From Cryoendolithus antarcticus (Eukaryota; Ascomycota; Dothideomycetes; Cladosporiales; Cladosporiaceae): a DNA stretch of 64,000 nucleotides. Shown here in pieces: positions 11,318-22,845 of the stretch. Within the stretch, counting starts at the first letter, position 1; every line of letters starts with the position of its first letter. The notes under the pieces were generated by a model. That model searched no databases. It had not been told where the DNA came from and was given only the letters and a program-made list of their open reading frames with translations. Location of the stretch: contig NAJO01000069.1 of assembly GCA_002077065.1 (NCBI GenBank), forward strand, positions 79,372 to 143,371. Direction: 5' to 3'. The position numbers and the translations under genes were made by a program.

Positions 11318-11814
11318 ATGTCCGCTCCATCAACCTGGGAAGACCGCCGCGGCATGTTCCAAGCCGGCAAGGTAGTCCACGAGCCCGGCCGCAAGCTGTC
11401 GAAGCAATTCGGCGACCCTCTGGCTGCAGGCGGCAGTGGCTCACTGCTAGACCAGGTGACGCCGCGGAAGAGCAGCGATATGGGACCGCCGCGGAAGAGC
11501 ACGGATCTTAGTGGTGGTGCGAATGGGAGTCCGAATCGGAGACGGGTGAGCCTTCCTTCTTTTCACCGCGTTGCTTACCTTGTCTCGTCGGCTTGCATGT
11601 CGATTAATCACGCGAGTGCTTGCTAACCACAAACCAGTCTTCCGCCGCCTCTGGAGGTCTCTTCAGCAATCTACATGACGCCAAGAGAGGGAGCCAGGAC
11701 CATGGCGAGAGGCGGGCAAGTCGTGATGAGATGACGGGAACAAAGCCAGGACTTGTCAGCGGATGGTTCGGGCAGACGTTCAAGGGCGCGCAGAAGGATG
11801 GCACGGCGAAGTAG
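11318..11814 (+). CDS. Small hypothetical protein, two exons
   Basis: Exons 11318-11545 and 11638-11814 give 134 residues. The 92-base intron has GTGAGC, the branch point GCTAAC and acceptor CCAG, and is phase 0. The protein is polar and probably largely disordered. It begins MSAPSTWEDRRGMFQ, has two similar PRKS(S/T)D motifs near the splice junction, and ends with GLVSGWFGQTFKGAQ. It has neither a signal peptide nor a membrane segment. The clean splice signals and steady amino-acid pattern support a real gene. Function is not recognised. Confidence 0.7.
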
Positions 11815-12042
11815 TGGACACTGAGCAGCGATATCATGGGATTGAGGGAGTTCCGGGTGTGAGTTGACGAGATTGTGCCAGCGGGGGTGTTCTGGGATTT
11901 GTGACTGCATCGTGTATATCTGAATGATTGTGCATATCATCTCAAAATTCTCAGGACTACACTAAGGGCATAATTGAGCATTGCCGTCGCTGCAGGATGC
12001 CGGAGGGGTGGTAGGATATTGCGCTGCGTATATGTCAGCACA

Positions 12043-12094
12043 GCTATGGTAGGATTCTCTTGTCGCACGCTATGGTAGGATTCTCTTGTCGCAC
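12043..12094 (+). repeat. 26-base perfect tandem duplication
   Basis: Two head-to-tail identical 26-base units (12043-12068 and 12069-12094), each starting GCTATGGTAGG, followed by the first six bases of a third. They lie about 160 bases before the next start codon. This looks like a recent slippage event. Confidence 0.9.
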
Positions 12095-12256
12095 GCTATG
12101 TGCCCGCAGTGGCTACTCATTCCAAGGTTGTCCGTTCTTGCTGCACACCATATCCGACTGCGTCAACACTTCTGGCAGTATCAGACCTCACTGTCCCGCC
12201 CTATTGAACAACACTCGCTGTTCTGGGCGGCACCTCGTGGCACCACCGCAGCCACC

Positions 12257-13231
12257 ATGCCCACCCACCTCCCCCCACACATCACCAACCGCGTCAAGCT
12301 CCTCCTAGACTACTCCCACCCCGCCGCCCACATCGCCCGTGAACTCTCCCTCAGCAAACGTACAGTGGAACGTCTCCGCCTCAGCTTCGAGCTCTTCAAC
12401 CAGCCTTACCCACCCGTGCTGAAACGTCTCGGCCGCCCGCCAGCGCTGAACGCAGAGCAGGAGAAAGCGCTGCTGGATTTCATGGCTGCGAGACCAGAGG
12501 CGGGGCTTGGGGAGTGCGTGGGTTTGTTGGAGGGGATGGGGGTCAAGGCTTGTGGGAGTACGGTTTGGCGGTACTTGGAACGGGCGGGGTGGGGGAGGAA
12601 GCCGGCAGGGAAGAGGAAGAGTCAGGGGGTTGGGAGGGGGGAGTTTGTGGAGGAGGGAAGGAGGGTGTTGGTCCAGCCACTGCCGAGGGTGGTACAGGCT
12701 GGGAGCGACGAGGGGGCCACGGAGGTCGCTGTGGCTGAGAACGAGGCTCAACAGGACGAAGAGGATGATCCAGAGACTCCGGTGACTCTGCCAACTACCA
12801 CACCACTACTCGACCCCTCATTACAAGCCTCTGTCGACGACTCCCCTCCGCCGCCTTATCTTCACACATCGCCGCCACCACCGCCATCTCTCACACCGCT
12901 CGAGCAGACGCTTGCAAACACATGGCATGCTCTCTGCCAGACTGCCTCCCCACACACCGCCCGCGGCTCTCCCCTATGGCTCGAGATCGCGTCTCACCTC
13001 CCTCAACTCGTCGGTCTGCCTCCGAAGTCCGCCCTTCCAGCAGTAGCGCCTGTGCAATACGATCTGCCAGATCACTTAGTTGTACCCGCTGATGAGAAGG
13101 AAGGCAATGGGAGAGGGAAAGGAGCCGGAAGAGGTGTATCGGTCAGAGAGCGCAAGCAGGGAGATGAGGCGGATGAGGAGAGGCGGAGAGTTGCGAGGGA
13201 GAGGCTGGCGAAGGGACTGCGGCTGACGTGA
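12257..13231 (+). CDS. Transposase-type helix-turn-helix protein without a catalytic domain
   Basis: An intron-free 324-residue protein starting in a textbook Kozak context (GCCACCATG). The first 115 residues look like the bipartite DNA-binding region of Tc1/mariner-type transposases: a first helix-turn-helix with IARELSLSKRTVERLR, a linker RLGRPPALNAEQEKALLDF, and a second one ending in STVWRYLERAGWGRK. No DDE/DDD catalytic domain follows. The rest is an acidic and Pro-rich linker and a basic C-terminus (REERR-type, ending RLAKGLRLT). It could be a domesticated DNA-binding protein or a transposon-derived family conserved in fungi. The fold assignment is good; the role is unknown. Confidence 0.65.
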   Translation: MPTHLPPHITNRVKLLLDYSHPAAHIARELSLSKRTVERLRLSFELFNQPYPPVLKRLGRPPALNAEQEKALLDFMAARPEAGLGECVGLLEGMGVKACGSTVWRYLERAGWGRKPAGKRKSQGVGRGEFVEEGRRVLVQPLPRVVQAGSDEGATEVAVAENEAQQDEEDDPETPVTLPTTTPLLDPSLQASVDDSPPPPYLHTSPPPPPSLTPLEQTLANTWHALCQTASPHTARGSPLWLEIASHLPQLVGLPPKSALPAVAPVQYDLPDHLVVPADEKEGNGRGKGAGRGVSVRERKQGDEADEERRRVARERLAKGLRLT

Positions 13232-13630
13232 AGCACTGTTGTAGCTTCGAATACGAAGGGCCTCATTAAAAGACTGCCCAGTGTGTGACCGCTGCGCAGC
13301 GGCGGAAGCAGAGACTCCGCGTGAGCATTTCGGCATGGTGTCCTGTACTCCAGACAAGGAAAACAATGGACTCATTAACGACAGATAGATCAGGTAAGCT
13401 ACTAACCAACATCCAATACATCCCCCCATCTAATACAATCTAGTCAACGCCAAGCAGACATCATCTTCAACAGCAAACTCGACAGCCACGGCCATTGAGC
13501 CAATCAGTAATCAACTTTCCATCCTACGAGCCAACACCTTCACCCACAGCATCAAACTCTATTCGCCTGCGACAACCTCCTTCCCAGTTCTCCAACTCTG
13601 CCACCACTCGCCATCTCCGGAGAGATAGCT
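13232..13630. other. Intergenic region between convergent genes
   Basis: About 400 bases with no gene-like signal. It should hold the 3' ends of the converging transcripts. Confidence 0.5.
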
Positions 13631-14998
13631 CTAGTCCTGCTGAGCAGACCCAGCAGCACGACGAGGGATGAGCTTGCGATGCATCTTGCCGTCAGCCTTG
13701 AGAGGTTCCGATCCGTAGTCCACCATGCCGACGTTCTTGCTGTCCGGGCTGGCTAGAGTCTCAGCAGAGGGTAGTCCGTTGAAATTGAATGTGCCGCTGT
13801 CGGCAGACTTGGAAATCTCGGTACCGATCGGGAAAACCGCGGTCGCATCCTGTGTGGAGTGTCAGTTCTCACAGCAGAGGCTTGAGAGAAGTACTTGCGG
13901 GAATTTATACCGTGGACGGGGCTGCTACGCCGCTGAGAGGGTGTCCTTGGCCATCGGCGATAGGCGCTTTGCCAACCTGATTGGCACCGTTAGAAGCCTT
14001 GGAAGCCTCGTCTTGGACGGCGGATGGGACTGAAGTCGAATCCTGTGGAGATCAATCAGTCCCTGCTATGACTCAAGATCATATACCACAAAGAAAGCTT
14101 ACATCAAACAAGAGCTTATGACCGCCTATCTTGATGATCCCGCCTTCGATCGCCGATGAGTTCACGGGCTTTCCCGTGGCAGCCCACGTGGCCACGCCGT
14201 CTTGGAGGTGTACCTCCTTGTCGCCGACAGTGATGGGTTGGTTCGTCAAGGCCGACTGGTTAACGGGCTTTCCAGTAGTGGACCAGATGGGGTTGCCGGC
14301 ATCGTCGAAGGTGATGCCCTTGCCGCCCGACGAGGGGATAAATTTACCCACCTTCGGAGCGGAAGAATCAGCGAAGTAGCCTGAGAGCGGCGCCGTCGCT
14401 GGATCGATAGGGCGTCCCGGCACACCATCCTTGTAGCTGGGATTCTTGAAGCTGAAAGTCTGCCCTACAGGGGTAGATTTACCGTTTTTGTCCATGGTGA
14501 ACGACTGCGTGCCGCCTGTGGCACCACGGGCAGCAGCAGCCCATTCGTGGGCGGCATCTACACAGTAGTGATGGTAGCCCTTGTAGCGCTGAGCAAAGCA
14601 CGTTCCGACGGCAGGACGATGGGAGTCGTGGCAAAGACGACCCTTGGCATCTATAGTGTACTCTCGCACGGGACCCTACGGCTTGTCAGCATGGGCCGAA
14701 AAGGCTTGGAGAGGATGGACCTACATCTTTGCGATTCTTCTTCTTGTCTATAGCGAGGAGGGGGAGGAGGCAGAATGGAAGGCAGCGCTTGTTGAGGTGT
14801 TGCAGTGCAACGTCGGTTGTGGGAGGCTGCTGATGATTAGTGGTGTGTCGAGATTCCTCTCGGACTCCATACCTCGAGCGAGACCTCCTTTCCATCGATG
14901 GTGATGAACTGATTCGAAACCGGTGGAACGGCAGCTGCGTAGGCAGAAGCGCTCAGCATCATGGCACTGGCCACGACGACTACTGTGATGGGCTTCAT
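13631..14998 (-). CDS. Secreted protein A: DAKGRL/SHRPA/GTCFAQR/HHYC motif family, five exons
   Basis: Exons on the minus strand are 14873-14998, 14725-14829, 14103-14675, 13911-14042 and 13631-13849, giving 384 residues; all four introns are phase 0. Exon 1 is a signal peptide ending about SASAYA before AAVPPVSN. Exon 3 opens with YTIDAKGRLCHDSHRPA, then GTCFAQR and GYHHYC, shared with gene B just upstream in transcription. After it come two related segments, STTGKPVNQSAL and AATGKPVNSSAI, separated by NQPITVGDKEVHL, suggesting an internal beta-rich repeat. The C-terminus is basic (HRKLIPRRAAG). Exon 2 rests on a weaker acceptor (CAG or CAGCAG). I do not recognise the family; a secreted effector or wall-associated role is only a guess. 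Confidence 0.75.
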
Positions 14999-15939
14999 AG
15001 TTGCGTTAGCTGATCGTAGGTATCGTGAGAGAGGAAGAATGGATGTCGCGAGAAGAAGAGAATCGCAAAACGTTTGTGGGTGGAAATGTCTTTGCGGAGT
15101 CTCTGCGGGATCTCGTTCTTGATGACTTCTACGTCAGCCAGATCGAACGGCAGATCACTGGTCATCCATTCCTACGGGTCTCAACGTGTGGGGATGTGCA
15201 CATTTGCCGGCTGACTCCGATCAGGATATTAGGAGGCCTCGCTGAACTTCCTCCGACGAGGTGGATCTTCAACAAAGCTTCTCGAGGGCCTGGCTATTGC
15301 CATAGAAGAGCCCCTGGAGGTCATCTGGAGCACATCTGTGCGGACAAGGATAAGATATCGGCAGGTGTGCAGGACTGAGCAGAACATCTTCTGGACGAGC
15401 ACCTCGGTGTACCTCATGCTGATATCCTGCCTCTAGACTGGAGAAACTCCTTGGAGCCCGCTGCACGAGTGACAGAAGATGAAGACGCCTCGAGAAATTT
15501 GTGCGGTCGGCAATGCTAGTATAGACTGCACCGCCGCAGCAGATCGTCTCGAACCCTGCCTAGGAGAGACGTTGGAGAAAGTCCACTCTCGCTGATGGCC
15601 TGGATGCGTACATACACTCGCGGTGCGCAATATGAGACTGTTGTCGTCCCCAGGCAGTTGCTGAGCGGTGTGCTTCCGTTGCCACCCGCGTGTGGGCTCA
15701 GCCACCCAAATCTACAAGCCTACATATATCACCTCACCCAGAACACTACCCAATCTCAGGAGTCCGAAACTCTTGTAGTTGTTGACTGTCCACCAGTCAA
15801 GCTTAAACGGCTGCACAGTGCAACAGAAAGCTGCACATAGTCCTGGTGAGAAATACCCCAGAGATCCAACCTTGCAGAGATACCCAAATGCCCTGCTGCC
15901 CTGCACGACAACGTTCCAACGATGTCTTCGCAAGCACTT
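14999..15939. other. Intergenic region between secreted genes A and B
   Basis: About 940 bases with no supported gene. It includes the promoter of gene A and the 3' end of gene B. Confidence 0.5.
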
Positions 15940-17551
15940 CTAGCGAGTCGGCTCGATCCATACATTCCTCCCAGGAACCACGGTCGCATTGCCTGTCGTG
16001 AAGAGTTCGCCGTCCTTCACTGTGACGGGTCGATTAGACCGCAACCCGGGACCCGTAGGTGTGATGCTTGCAAAGTACGTCCCATTCGCAGATGGAGTCA
16101 TGCCGGTCTGAATTTGAGGTCTGCCGCCATGCTTCAGGTCAATTTTGCCTATCTGGACACCTCCGGACTGCGCGCCTGCGGATCCGTAATGTTTAATCAG
16201 GTCTGCGCAGTAGTGGTGGTAGCCTTCGTTGCGTTGCGCGAAGCAGGTACCATAAGCCGGGCGATGCGACTCCTCGACAAGGCGACCCTTTGCATCTACT
16301 GCGTACGCCATCGGCACGCCCTAAGACACGCTCTGTCAGTGGATGTCTGCTGCTACGATGTACGGAAGTGGGTTTCTCACTATGGTCTCCTGGATCCTGC
16401 AATCACCCCCAAAGGCCCCCCAGTCCAAACCCCAGTGGCACCACTGCTGCTCATCGTAAGTCTGGGGGTACTTGTGGCGGGGCTGGATGAAAGTCAGTCG
16501 TCAAACATTCCGGAGGTGCTCATCCGTGGTCAGGAGCGCTACATACTCTGAGTGATCTCGCCTTGCGGCCGGTCTTCTTGACACTGGTGGTAGATGGCAC
16601 ATTGACAGTGTCATGCGGGATCGAGGTCACATTTTTAGTGTTGCCACCATAAAGTGCATCGCTCGTGCTTTCGCAGAACTTCGTCTGTCCCTGGTAAACC
16701 AGAGTCCAGCACTTACTAGCGACTGGTAGCCCGGACTGCGATGCGACATTGTGATCCCGGTCAAGTTCGAGCCATCCCGGCTGGCCCTTGCTGTGTGTCA
16801 GTAACGATTGTGCGATAAACAGATGCCCGGCGCTTACGATCGGATAGAGCTTGTCGCACTTCTTCTTATGGAAGATCCACGTCGCGCGGCATACATCCTG
16901 GGCCTCCCCAGTGGAAGGATGCCTGTGCGAGTTGGACTATGCTGAAGTCAGTGACGGTTGTCTCGTGGCAAGTAGTGCCGGCAGGATATTACGCACCATG
17001 TCTGCATAGCGGATCAGTGTGACGTTCGTGGACTTCGGCTCGATGTTGGAGGTCGTGATGACAGGTGCAGGGTTTGCTAGATGGCGACGCTGTGTTTCGT
17101 CAGCATCGGACAAACTAAGAAGCTTTCCCATCGGCTCTAGCCAGTCAGCGGAGATCTCGCCACTCACTTGTCGCCCAGCTTCGATAATGTCCTTCTTGTC
17201 TAGCAGTCCGACCGTGAGGCCCGCCGCCGTAATTATAGCGCCGCCGACACCGAGACCAACGACCGACTCGATGAGCTGTCGAGTCCCGAGGTCTTTCGGC
17301 TTGCTCTCCTGGATCTCGGTGCTGGTCGAGATCGACGCTGGCGTATCCCTCTTGTCAAGCAGTGAAGCCGTGAGACCCACCGTCGTGATGGCAGCGGCAC
17401 CAAGACCGAGTCCCACGACCGGCTCGATGAGCTGGCGCTCTTCGAGATCTTTCGGCTTGCCATCTTTGATCTCGTTGTGCTTTGGAAGGTATAGAGGCGC
17501 TGCGTGAGCAGAAGCAGCGAGCAGAGCGGAAGCGGTGATGAAGACCTTCAT
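15940..17551 (-). CDS. Secreted protein B: glycine-rich repeats plus DAKGRL/SHRPA/GTCFAQR/HHYC motif, five exons
   Basis: Exons are 16997-17551, 16838-16936, 16547-16786, 16381-16482 and 15940-16320, giving 458 residues; all four introns are phase 0 and most have CTGAC branch points. The signal peptide ends near ASAHA before APLYLPKH. Exon 1 holds two copies of a module of about 37 residues: K-D-L-x-x-RQLIE, a glycine-rich hydrophobic stretch, then GLTxxLLDK(R/K)D. Exons 2-4 carry paired cysteines and Trp residues. Exon 5 opens with YAVDAKGRLVEESHRPA, GTCFAQR and GYHHYC, as in gene A, with an intron at the same place before the motif. The exon 3 acceptor is AAG rather than the nearer CAG, because only that keeps the frame. 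The family is not recognised. Confidence 0.72.
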
Positions 17552-18153
17552 GGCTGCGGCGTGTTGTGTGTTTGAGGATTTGGGGAAAAGCAAGAAAGCA
17601 AAGTAGTCTTACTCCGTTGTGGGATTTGGGTTGGATATCATATATAGTCTGGCGACAGACAAATTCTTGCACTGTGCACGCAGCAAAACTCTCGGGAGAG
17701 TATTCGCGCCACGCCATCGGTAAACTCTTTGGACACCACAATCGCAATGTTCGTGATTGGCTCACGAACCAGATCGCCACACGAAGTCCCCAACCCACGA
17801 TTGCCGGGATGATGCACGCCTATGACCTGCCTCGGACAGAATGCTGACGTTGATACCGTTGCGCCGGATCCATCTCTCAACGATCGCTTTCCGCGCCCAA
17901 TTGCTACGGCAAATCCCAGAACGGACAACGTTCACCAGAAGTGGACGTTCAAACATGGTACTGGTGCAACATTCAAAAGCGTGAGGTTCAATCATAGTAC
18001 TCGTGTACAACACTCCAAAAGCCTATATTGCTACTGAGTACAGAAATGGGCTTTCCCGATTCTAGCGAACCCCCAGCTGAGAAGTCAGACGCCCACGCCT
18101 TGTATTTTCCGTTGCAAGTCATCGCCTACAACTAAGAGATCCCCAGCCCCTCC
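17552..18153. other. Intergenic region between secreted genes B and C
   Basis: About 600 bases with no gene found. It should contain the promoter of gene B. Confidence 0.5.
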
Positions 18154-18744
18154 TCATTTCCCGCCCTGCAGTCCAGAGTCAGCATCAGCACGTCCCCTCC
18201 AAGAGACCACACAGCCTACCTTCTTCGACGCCGGCGCCGGCCAGAGATTCAAGCCCGGCGTATATCCGGTCGCCCAGGGCATGACGTTCCCACTGGAGTG
18301 GGGGGTCTTTGTCTGCGGCGCGCGAGGGATGATGGATCTGTGATTGGGGCGAGGGCCTGCGTGCTTGCGGTCGATGTTCGTGCTGGGGGAGTGGGAGATG
18401 CCGGCGGCGGCGGAAGCCTTCAACTGTTGTTAGCAGGTTGCTTGTCATGTTCCTTGCGTCGCGAGGGGCGAGGCTCCTTTCATGAAGTGGAGTGGCGAGG
18501 AAATTACATGAACATCAGCGCGCAAATGATCCAGATCGCGGTGGTCGATCGGCCCGCCCACGAGACCTCCGACAACAGTAGCCAGACCAGCACCAGTGAG
18601 TGCTCCGAGAAGAACAGGATTATTGCGTGCTACGAGCTCCTTCGATCGGGCAGATTCGAGTTGCTCAACGGTGACGGGTGCAGCGATCGCTGGTGCCGCC
18701 AGAGCAAGAGCGCTCAGCAAAGCGAGGAAGGCTGCGATTTTCAT
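18154..18744 (-). CDS. Small secreted protein C with one glycine-rich hydrophobic module
   Basis: Exons are 18508-18744, 18220-18423 and 18154-18165, giving 150 residues; both introns are phase 0. The second intron (54 bases) has a CTGAC branch point and is also open in frame, so retention would give 168 residues. The signal peptide ends near AAPAIA before APVTVEQ. It is followed by KELVARNN, a glycine-zipper-like stretch (GALTGAGLATVVGGLVGG) and DHRD, matching the module seen twice in gene B. The second half is basic, with RSIIPRAP and GYTPGLNLWPAP. There are no cysteines. Function is unknown. Confidence 0.65.
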
Positions 18745-19475
18745 GGCTGCGAGGGCTTGAGGGTATGGAGTGGTGATGAGTCTGACGTTCGAGATGGGAA
18801 TAAAATTGAGTGGAGTGTCTTGTGGGACTGTGCCACTGTGGGAGCACACGGCGGCGCCAGATACTTTGACGGGTATGTTTCTTTCACGAGAATACACCAC
18901 GGCGCCATACAGTGAGTCCTCGCTTCCTCGTGACATCTACATGGCAGATGACTGGCCAGCGATGAATCTTGCGTCTTGGTCTTCTGCGTTTAGAGAAGCG
19001 TTTCCTGCAATTGTGACCTGCGCATACGCCTTGAAGCCATTTGGCTGACTGTGATCCATGCTGTCGGAGTCTCAACGAAGCTTATGAGCACTTGACTACT
19101 AACAAGTAGGCTTTGGAGAATTCCCGCGGAGGTTGACGTCGGCGTCGCCATCCGCGCACACACACGAAAAGTCAATAAGACACGAAGTCTGTTGAGCGCA
19201 GAAAAGAACGACCTTCTCAAGCTGACCACATAGAGCCTAATCCACCCGCTCACGTTCTCGCTCACAACGCAGTGGTCGATCGTCGTCTCCCCATGGATTC
19301 CCCTCTCTATCCACCACCACACCCCCAGCATTCCCACAGCGTCCCCAACACTCTCTACTTCCCACCCTACTTCCCACCCTACAAATGCCCATACGTTAGC
19401 GCAACATCCCCCTACCATCTACACGAACCTAACCCGACTACAGCATAACTCGCACAACTAGCACAACTTGCACAA
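18745..19475. other. Intergenic region between secreted genes C and D
   Basis: About 730 bases without a supported gene. It includes a 12-base imperfect tandem repeat (CTTCCCACCCTA, twice) near 19367-19390. Confidence 0.5.
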
Positions 19476-19478
19476 CTA
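19452..19478. repeat. Three 9-base tandem units over the end of secreted gene D
   Basis: The units GCACAACTA, GCACAACTT and GCACAACTA run head to tail. The last unit contains the TAG stop of the minus-strand gene. Confidence 0.8.
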
Positions 19479-19845
19479 ACGCACCTTCCCGGACTTTGGA
19501 GTCTTCCACCATTCCAGTATATCCAGCTTGGCGTGCTTAGATCGAGGGGTGATCATGCTGCGGCCCCTGGCGTTGATGATGGGTGAGGAGCTTGACGAGC
19601 TGGGGGTGTCGGTGTTGGAGCCAGAAGATCCCAGGCTATGAGTGCTGCTTGTCGGCGAGCTTGCAGAAGCGGTAGCGGTAGGGACTTGCTGTGCTAGTCA
19701 GTAGACCTTTGCTTGTGTTTGGGTGCTTGGTGGAGCTCACGAAGTCAGCAGTAGCCGTTGCAGTCGCAGATTCAACGGGTAGAGGGGCTGCGAAAGTGCA
19801 TGTGGCCGCGGCTAAGGCCAGGAGGAGGGCGAGCGTGGAGCGCAT
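19476..19845 (-). CDS. Small secreted protein D, Ser/Thr-rich, two exons
   Basis: Exons 19741-19845 and 19476-19688 give 105 residues. The 52-base phase 0 intron has GTGAGC, an ACTGAC branch point and CACAG. The signal peptide ends near ATCTFA before APLPVES. The middle is a Ser/Thr run and the tail is basic and aromatic (RGRSMITPRS, ILEWWKTP). The RSMITPRS stretch loosely recalls RSIIPRAP in gene C. There are no cysteines in the mature part. It is the outermost member of the four secreted genes on this strand. Function is not recognised. Confidence 0.65.
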
Positions 19846-20551
19846 CCTGATCTTGAGCGCGGGTTGCAGGAGATCCTTTGTAGCAGAAATGAGTCGGTGA
19901 AGGTAGGTCTTAGACAGCAGGCTTGCGCTTTGTGAGCTCTGGTATCGAGATGTGCGCGGAGGTAGGAGAGTATCGCAATGCTTATTATATCTTGCAGCCA
20001 GTAGTGTGTGCCCGGTAGGTAGGGCAGTCATATCAAGAGAAGCTGTGGGTGCCGTGATGGTCAGCATGATTGGGAGAGCGGGCCTTGGTCAGTACTCAGC
20101 GACTCTCAGCGACGGGGGAGTCGACGTTTGCTGGGTTTTGATGACCTATGCGATCCGCGGGCTTGAATATGTCTTACCCTAAGCCGGTGAAGAGGGCTGC
20201 TCTAAGCCCGGTCGTGTGCTACGTAGTAATCTGAAAGTACTCTGTACGAAGCACAGGCGTGCGCATGCTGATCATGCATGCCATTTCGCCTCGTATCTGC
20301 AAGTGCCGGCGGCTCAGCCAGCTACCTCAGTATCTTCGTGCGATGCACCTCATGCTCCTGTCATATCTATGTCGTCGTCCATGCACCAGCCAGAACGCCA
20401 TCGCTAATCCCACACATCTTTCATGCTGCTTTTCTTCTCCCCTGAAACGCCATCATCACCTCCTCACAGATCCCCAATGCCCTCATCATTCCTCATCCAT
20501 CCTGCTCGCCTACCTCTTTCACCAGCACATCTCACCATTGTCAGCCTCGAC
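19846..20551. other. Intergenic region
   Basis: About 700 bases with no supported gene. It lies between the start of secreted gene D and the 3' end of CSN1, both on the minus strand. Confidence 0.5.
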
Positions 20552-22027
20552 TCAATACCCCACACCCCAAGCCGCCTTCCCGCCCTTCCCTCCTGGCGCG
20601 CCCGCGCCAACAATCTCGAGATTGCTGATCAGACAGTTCACCCTGTGTAACCGCAACCTCAACCCCCTCTCCACTTCCTCCGCCAGCTTCCCTGCCTCAG
20701 CGTGCGCTTCCACCCTCGCGTCTTTGCTAGGCGCTACCACCGTGCCGTTCACGGCGTCGAGACGAGCGTTCAAGGCGCCGGAAGAAATGAGCGACAAGAT
20801 TTCGGTTTCCATGACTTTCTCTACTCCCTCCTTACTCGTCGACGGCGCGAGACCAGTGGGCGGGAATGTCGAGGCAAGACTGGAGAGACTGACGCTGGAG
20901 AAAGAGGAGAAGTAAGCCGTGATACTCTTCTCCCTAATACGCGCGAAGAGGCGGTCGACGTGGCTGTGCCCTTGGCTCAAGCCGGCGCCGAGGTAGAGAT
21001 CTAGAGACCAGTCTGCGTGGTAGCGGGAGAGGAGGGCCATGCAGGCTGAGTATTTGGCGTTCAAGTATAAGCTGATGGCTTTCCGGACATGCGGCTCCAG
21101 TTCCAGAAACGCGCGGAAGGGCGAGTCGAGGACTTTCGTCTGCAGCTCCTCGCGCGAAAGTGTAGCAAGCGAGGTCAAGGCGCCGTAGATCGCGATGTCA
21201 TTCGCGCTCGCCGTGCTGGCTGTGAAGTTCACTCCCTGCACTGCCGGCTGCGTAGCGAGGCCGAAGGGGACGGAGAGGAAGGATTTCGCGGCGCTGATAT
21301 AGTCGGATGTACACAGATGCGCTAACCCGGCTCCTGCTGCTGCGAGGGGCGTGAGGAGGACTTGCTCTTCCTCTTTCACTCCTACGCTCTTCAGGCGATT
21401 GGAGGTGGCGAGGACATTTTGCCAGTGTGGCGAGGCGGACAAGCCGGTCTGCTGGGCAGTCACAGCTTGCTGGAGGGCGATCTGCTGCAGCCGCAATGTC
21501 AACCCAGCGATATGAGAGGGCGTACTGCAGTAGTCGCGCACGCGGGACATGGTCGTGTACGCCACCACAAGCCCCTGCGTCGATGGTGTCGCCGTCGCCT
21601 CGGGATCATCCTCCTTCGTCACTGCCGCAGCCTGCCCACCCGTAGCGGAGAGATGCAATGCGAGATCCTCCTGTCCCATGCGAATACTCTCTCTGATAAG
21701 ATTATTCTTATACCCCTTCAACTCTCCCTCCAGTCGCGTCAGCTCCCGCCTGTTCGCATCCTCCCGCCGAGCCAGCCACTCGGTGTCCTTCACCGCGAGA
21801 TCTGCGTGTCCGAGCAAGCTGGCGAGGTCTGTCGCGCGATGATACAGCGAGACGTCTTTGCCTAGTTTGATTACTTCCAGCGCGAGTGTGAGGGCTTGAT
21901 GAGATAGTGGAGGGCAGTGAGCGGCGATGTGGAGGAGGCGGAGCGGGAGGAGGGGTGGGGTGTAGTTTGAGGTGTGGGATTCGAGGTCGAATGTGGTAAT
22001 GCCGACCGAGGGCAGGGGGGAGGCCAT
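20552..22027 (-). CDS. csnA: COP9 signalosome complex subunit 1
   Basis: An intron-free 491-residue protein with helical repeats followed by a PCI-type C-terminal region, matching CSN1/GPS1 in length and order. Family features include the Arg/Tyr-rich helix TTMSRVRDYC followed by long helical repeats, and the late segment LFARIREKSITAYF, where PCI subunits form the winged helix. CSN1 is a scaffold of the COP9 signalosome, which removes Nedd8 from cullins and, in Aspergillus, controls development and secondary metabolism. The ATG at 22027 (MASPLPSVG) is taken as the start; the frame stays open upstream but its sequence is not protein-like. The csnA name follows Aspergillus usage. Confidence 0.85.
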   Translation of the reverse strand: MASPLPSVGITTFDLESHTSNYTPPLLPLRLLHIAAHCPPLSHQALTLALEVIKLGKDVSLYHRATDLASLLGHADLAVKDTEWLARREDANRRELTRLEGELKGYKNNLIRESIRMGQEDLALHLSATGGQAAAVTKEDDPEATATPSTQGLVVAYTTMSRVRDYCSTPSHIAGLTLRLQQIALQQAVTAQQTGLSASPHWQNVLATSNRLKSVGVKEEEQVLLTPLAAAGAGLAHLCTSDYISAAKSFLSVPFGLATQPAVQGVNFTASTASANDIAIYGALTSLATLSREELQTKVLDSPFRAFLELEPHVRKAISLYLNAKYSACMALLSRYHADWSLDLYLGAGLSQGHSHVDRLFARIREKSITAYFSSFSSVSLSSLASTFPPTGLAPSTSKEGVEKVMETEILSLISSGALNARLDAVNGTVVAPSKDARVEAHAEAGKLAEEVERGLRLRLHRVNCLISNLEIVGAGAPGGKGGKAAWGVGY

Positions 22028-22845
22028 GATTATGTGTGTCGAGAGTGGTGAGAGTGGTGCAGGAGCGGCAACGCGAAGGTGGATTGAGGTGGTGTAAGTC
22101 AGTGAGTGAGTGAGTGATGCAGGCGTTTGATGTTTCGAGGTGAAGCTCATGTCACAGGCGGGGAAGCGGGGCTGACATCCGGCGGACAGACTTCGCTGCC
22201 GGTGAAGCTGCCAGTATGGAGGCTCATGTCTGCATAAGCAAAGCACAATGTGCACAGCAGAACCTCTGTATCATAACGGAGATGAAGCTACATCGGATGC
22301 ACCCAGCGACAAGACTAAGTACTCCAAGTTGCGGGATTCAAAGCAATCGCTCGATGGCCCGACATGTCCCTCCAATCGGTCTTGTACTGCCACCGGCCCA
22401 GTCATTCCTACGGCCACGCAGCCACTGACACCGCAAAATCAGACCCACAGTCCCGAGCTCGCCGCGTCATATAGATGTGCGAGTAACTGCTCCTCCGCCG
22501 TCGTTCAGGGTGTCGCCAAGATGGTAGGCACCCTATTAAAGACCGGGGACTGCAACTTCGTGATGCCGCTACACCGACTTCAGATTGCCTGACCACACGC
22601 AAAGGCTCGCCACGACGTCCGGCGGTGTCGCATCTTGATTCGGCTTCTCAGCTCTATTAGTGGCGTAAGTGGCAAGCATCACCACGCCGAGCTCGAGCAT
22701 TCTTAAGTCGGCGATGATTGTCTATCATGTCAAGCCTCTCGAGAAGAAGCATCGAACTGGAGCTGCGATCTGTGACTTACAGTGCTCTACCCGCCGAATT
22801 GTCAGAAATCAATCTGAAATTCCGATGTAGCGTGAGAGCTGGGCT
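22028..22845. other. Intergenic region
   Basis: About 800 bases with the CSN1 promoter. A short GTGA microsatellite (four units) lies near 22100. No gene is supported. Confidence 0.5.
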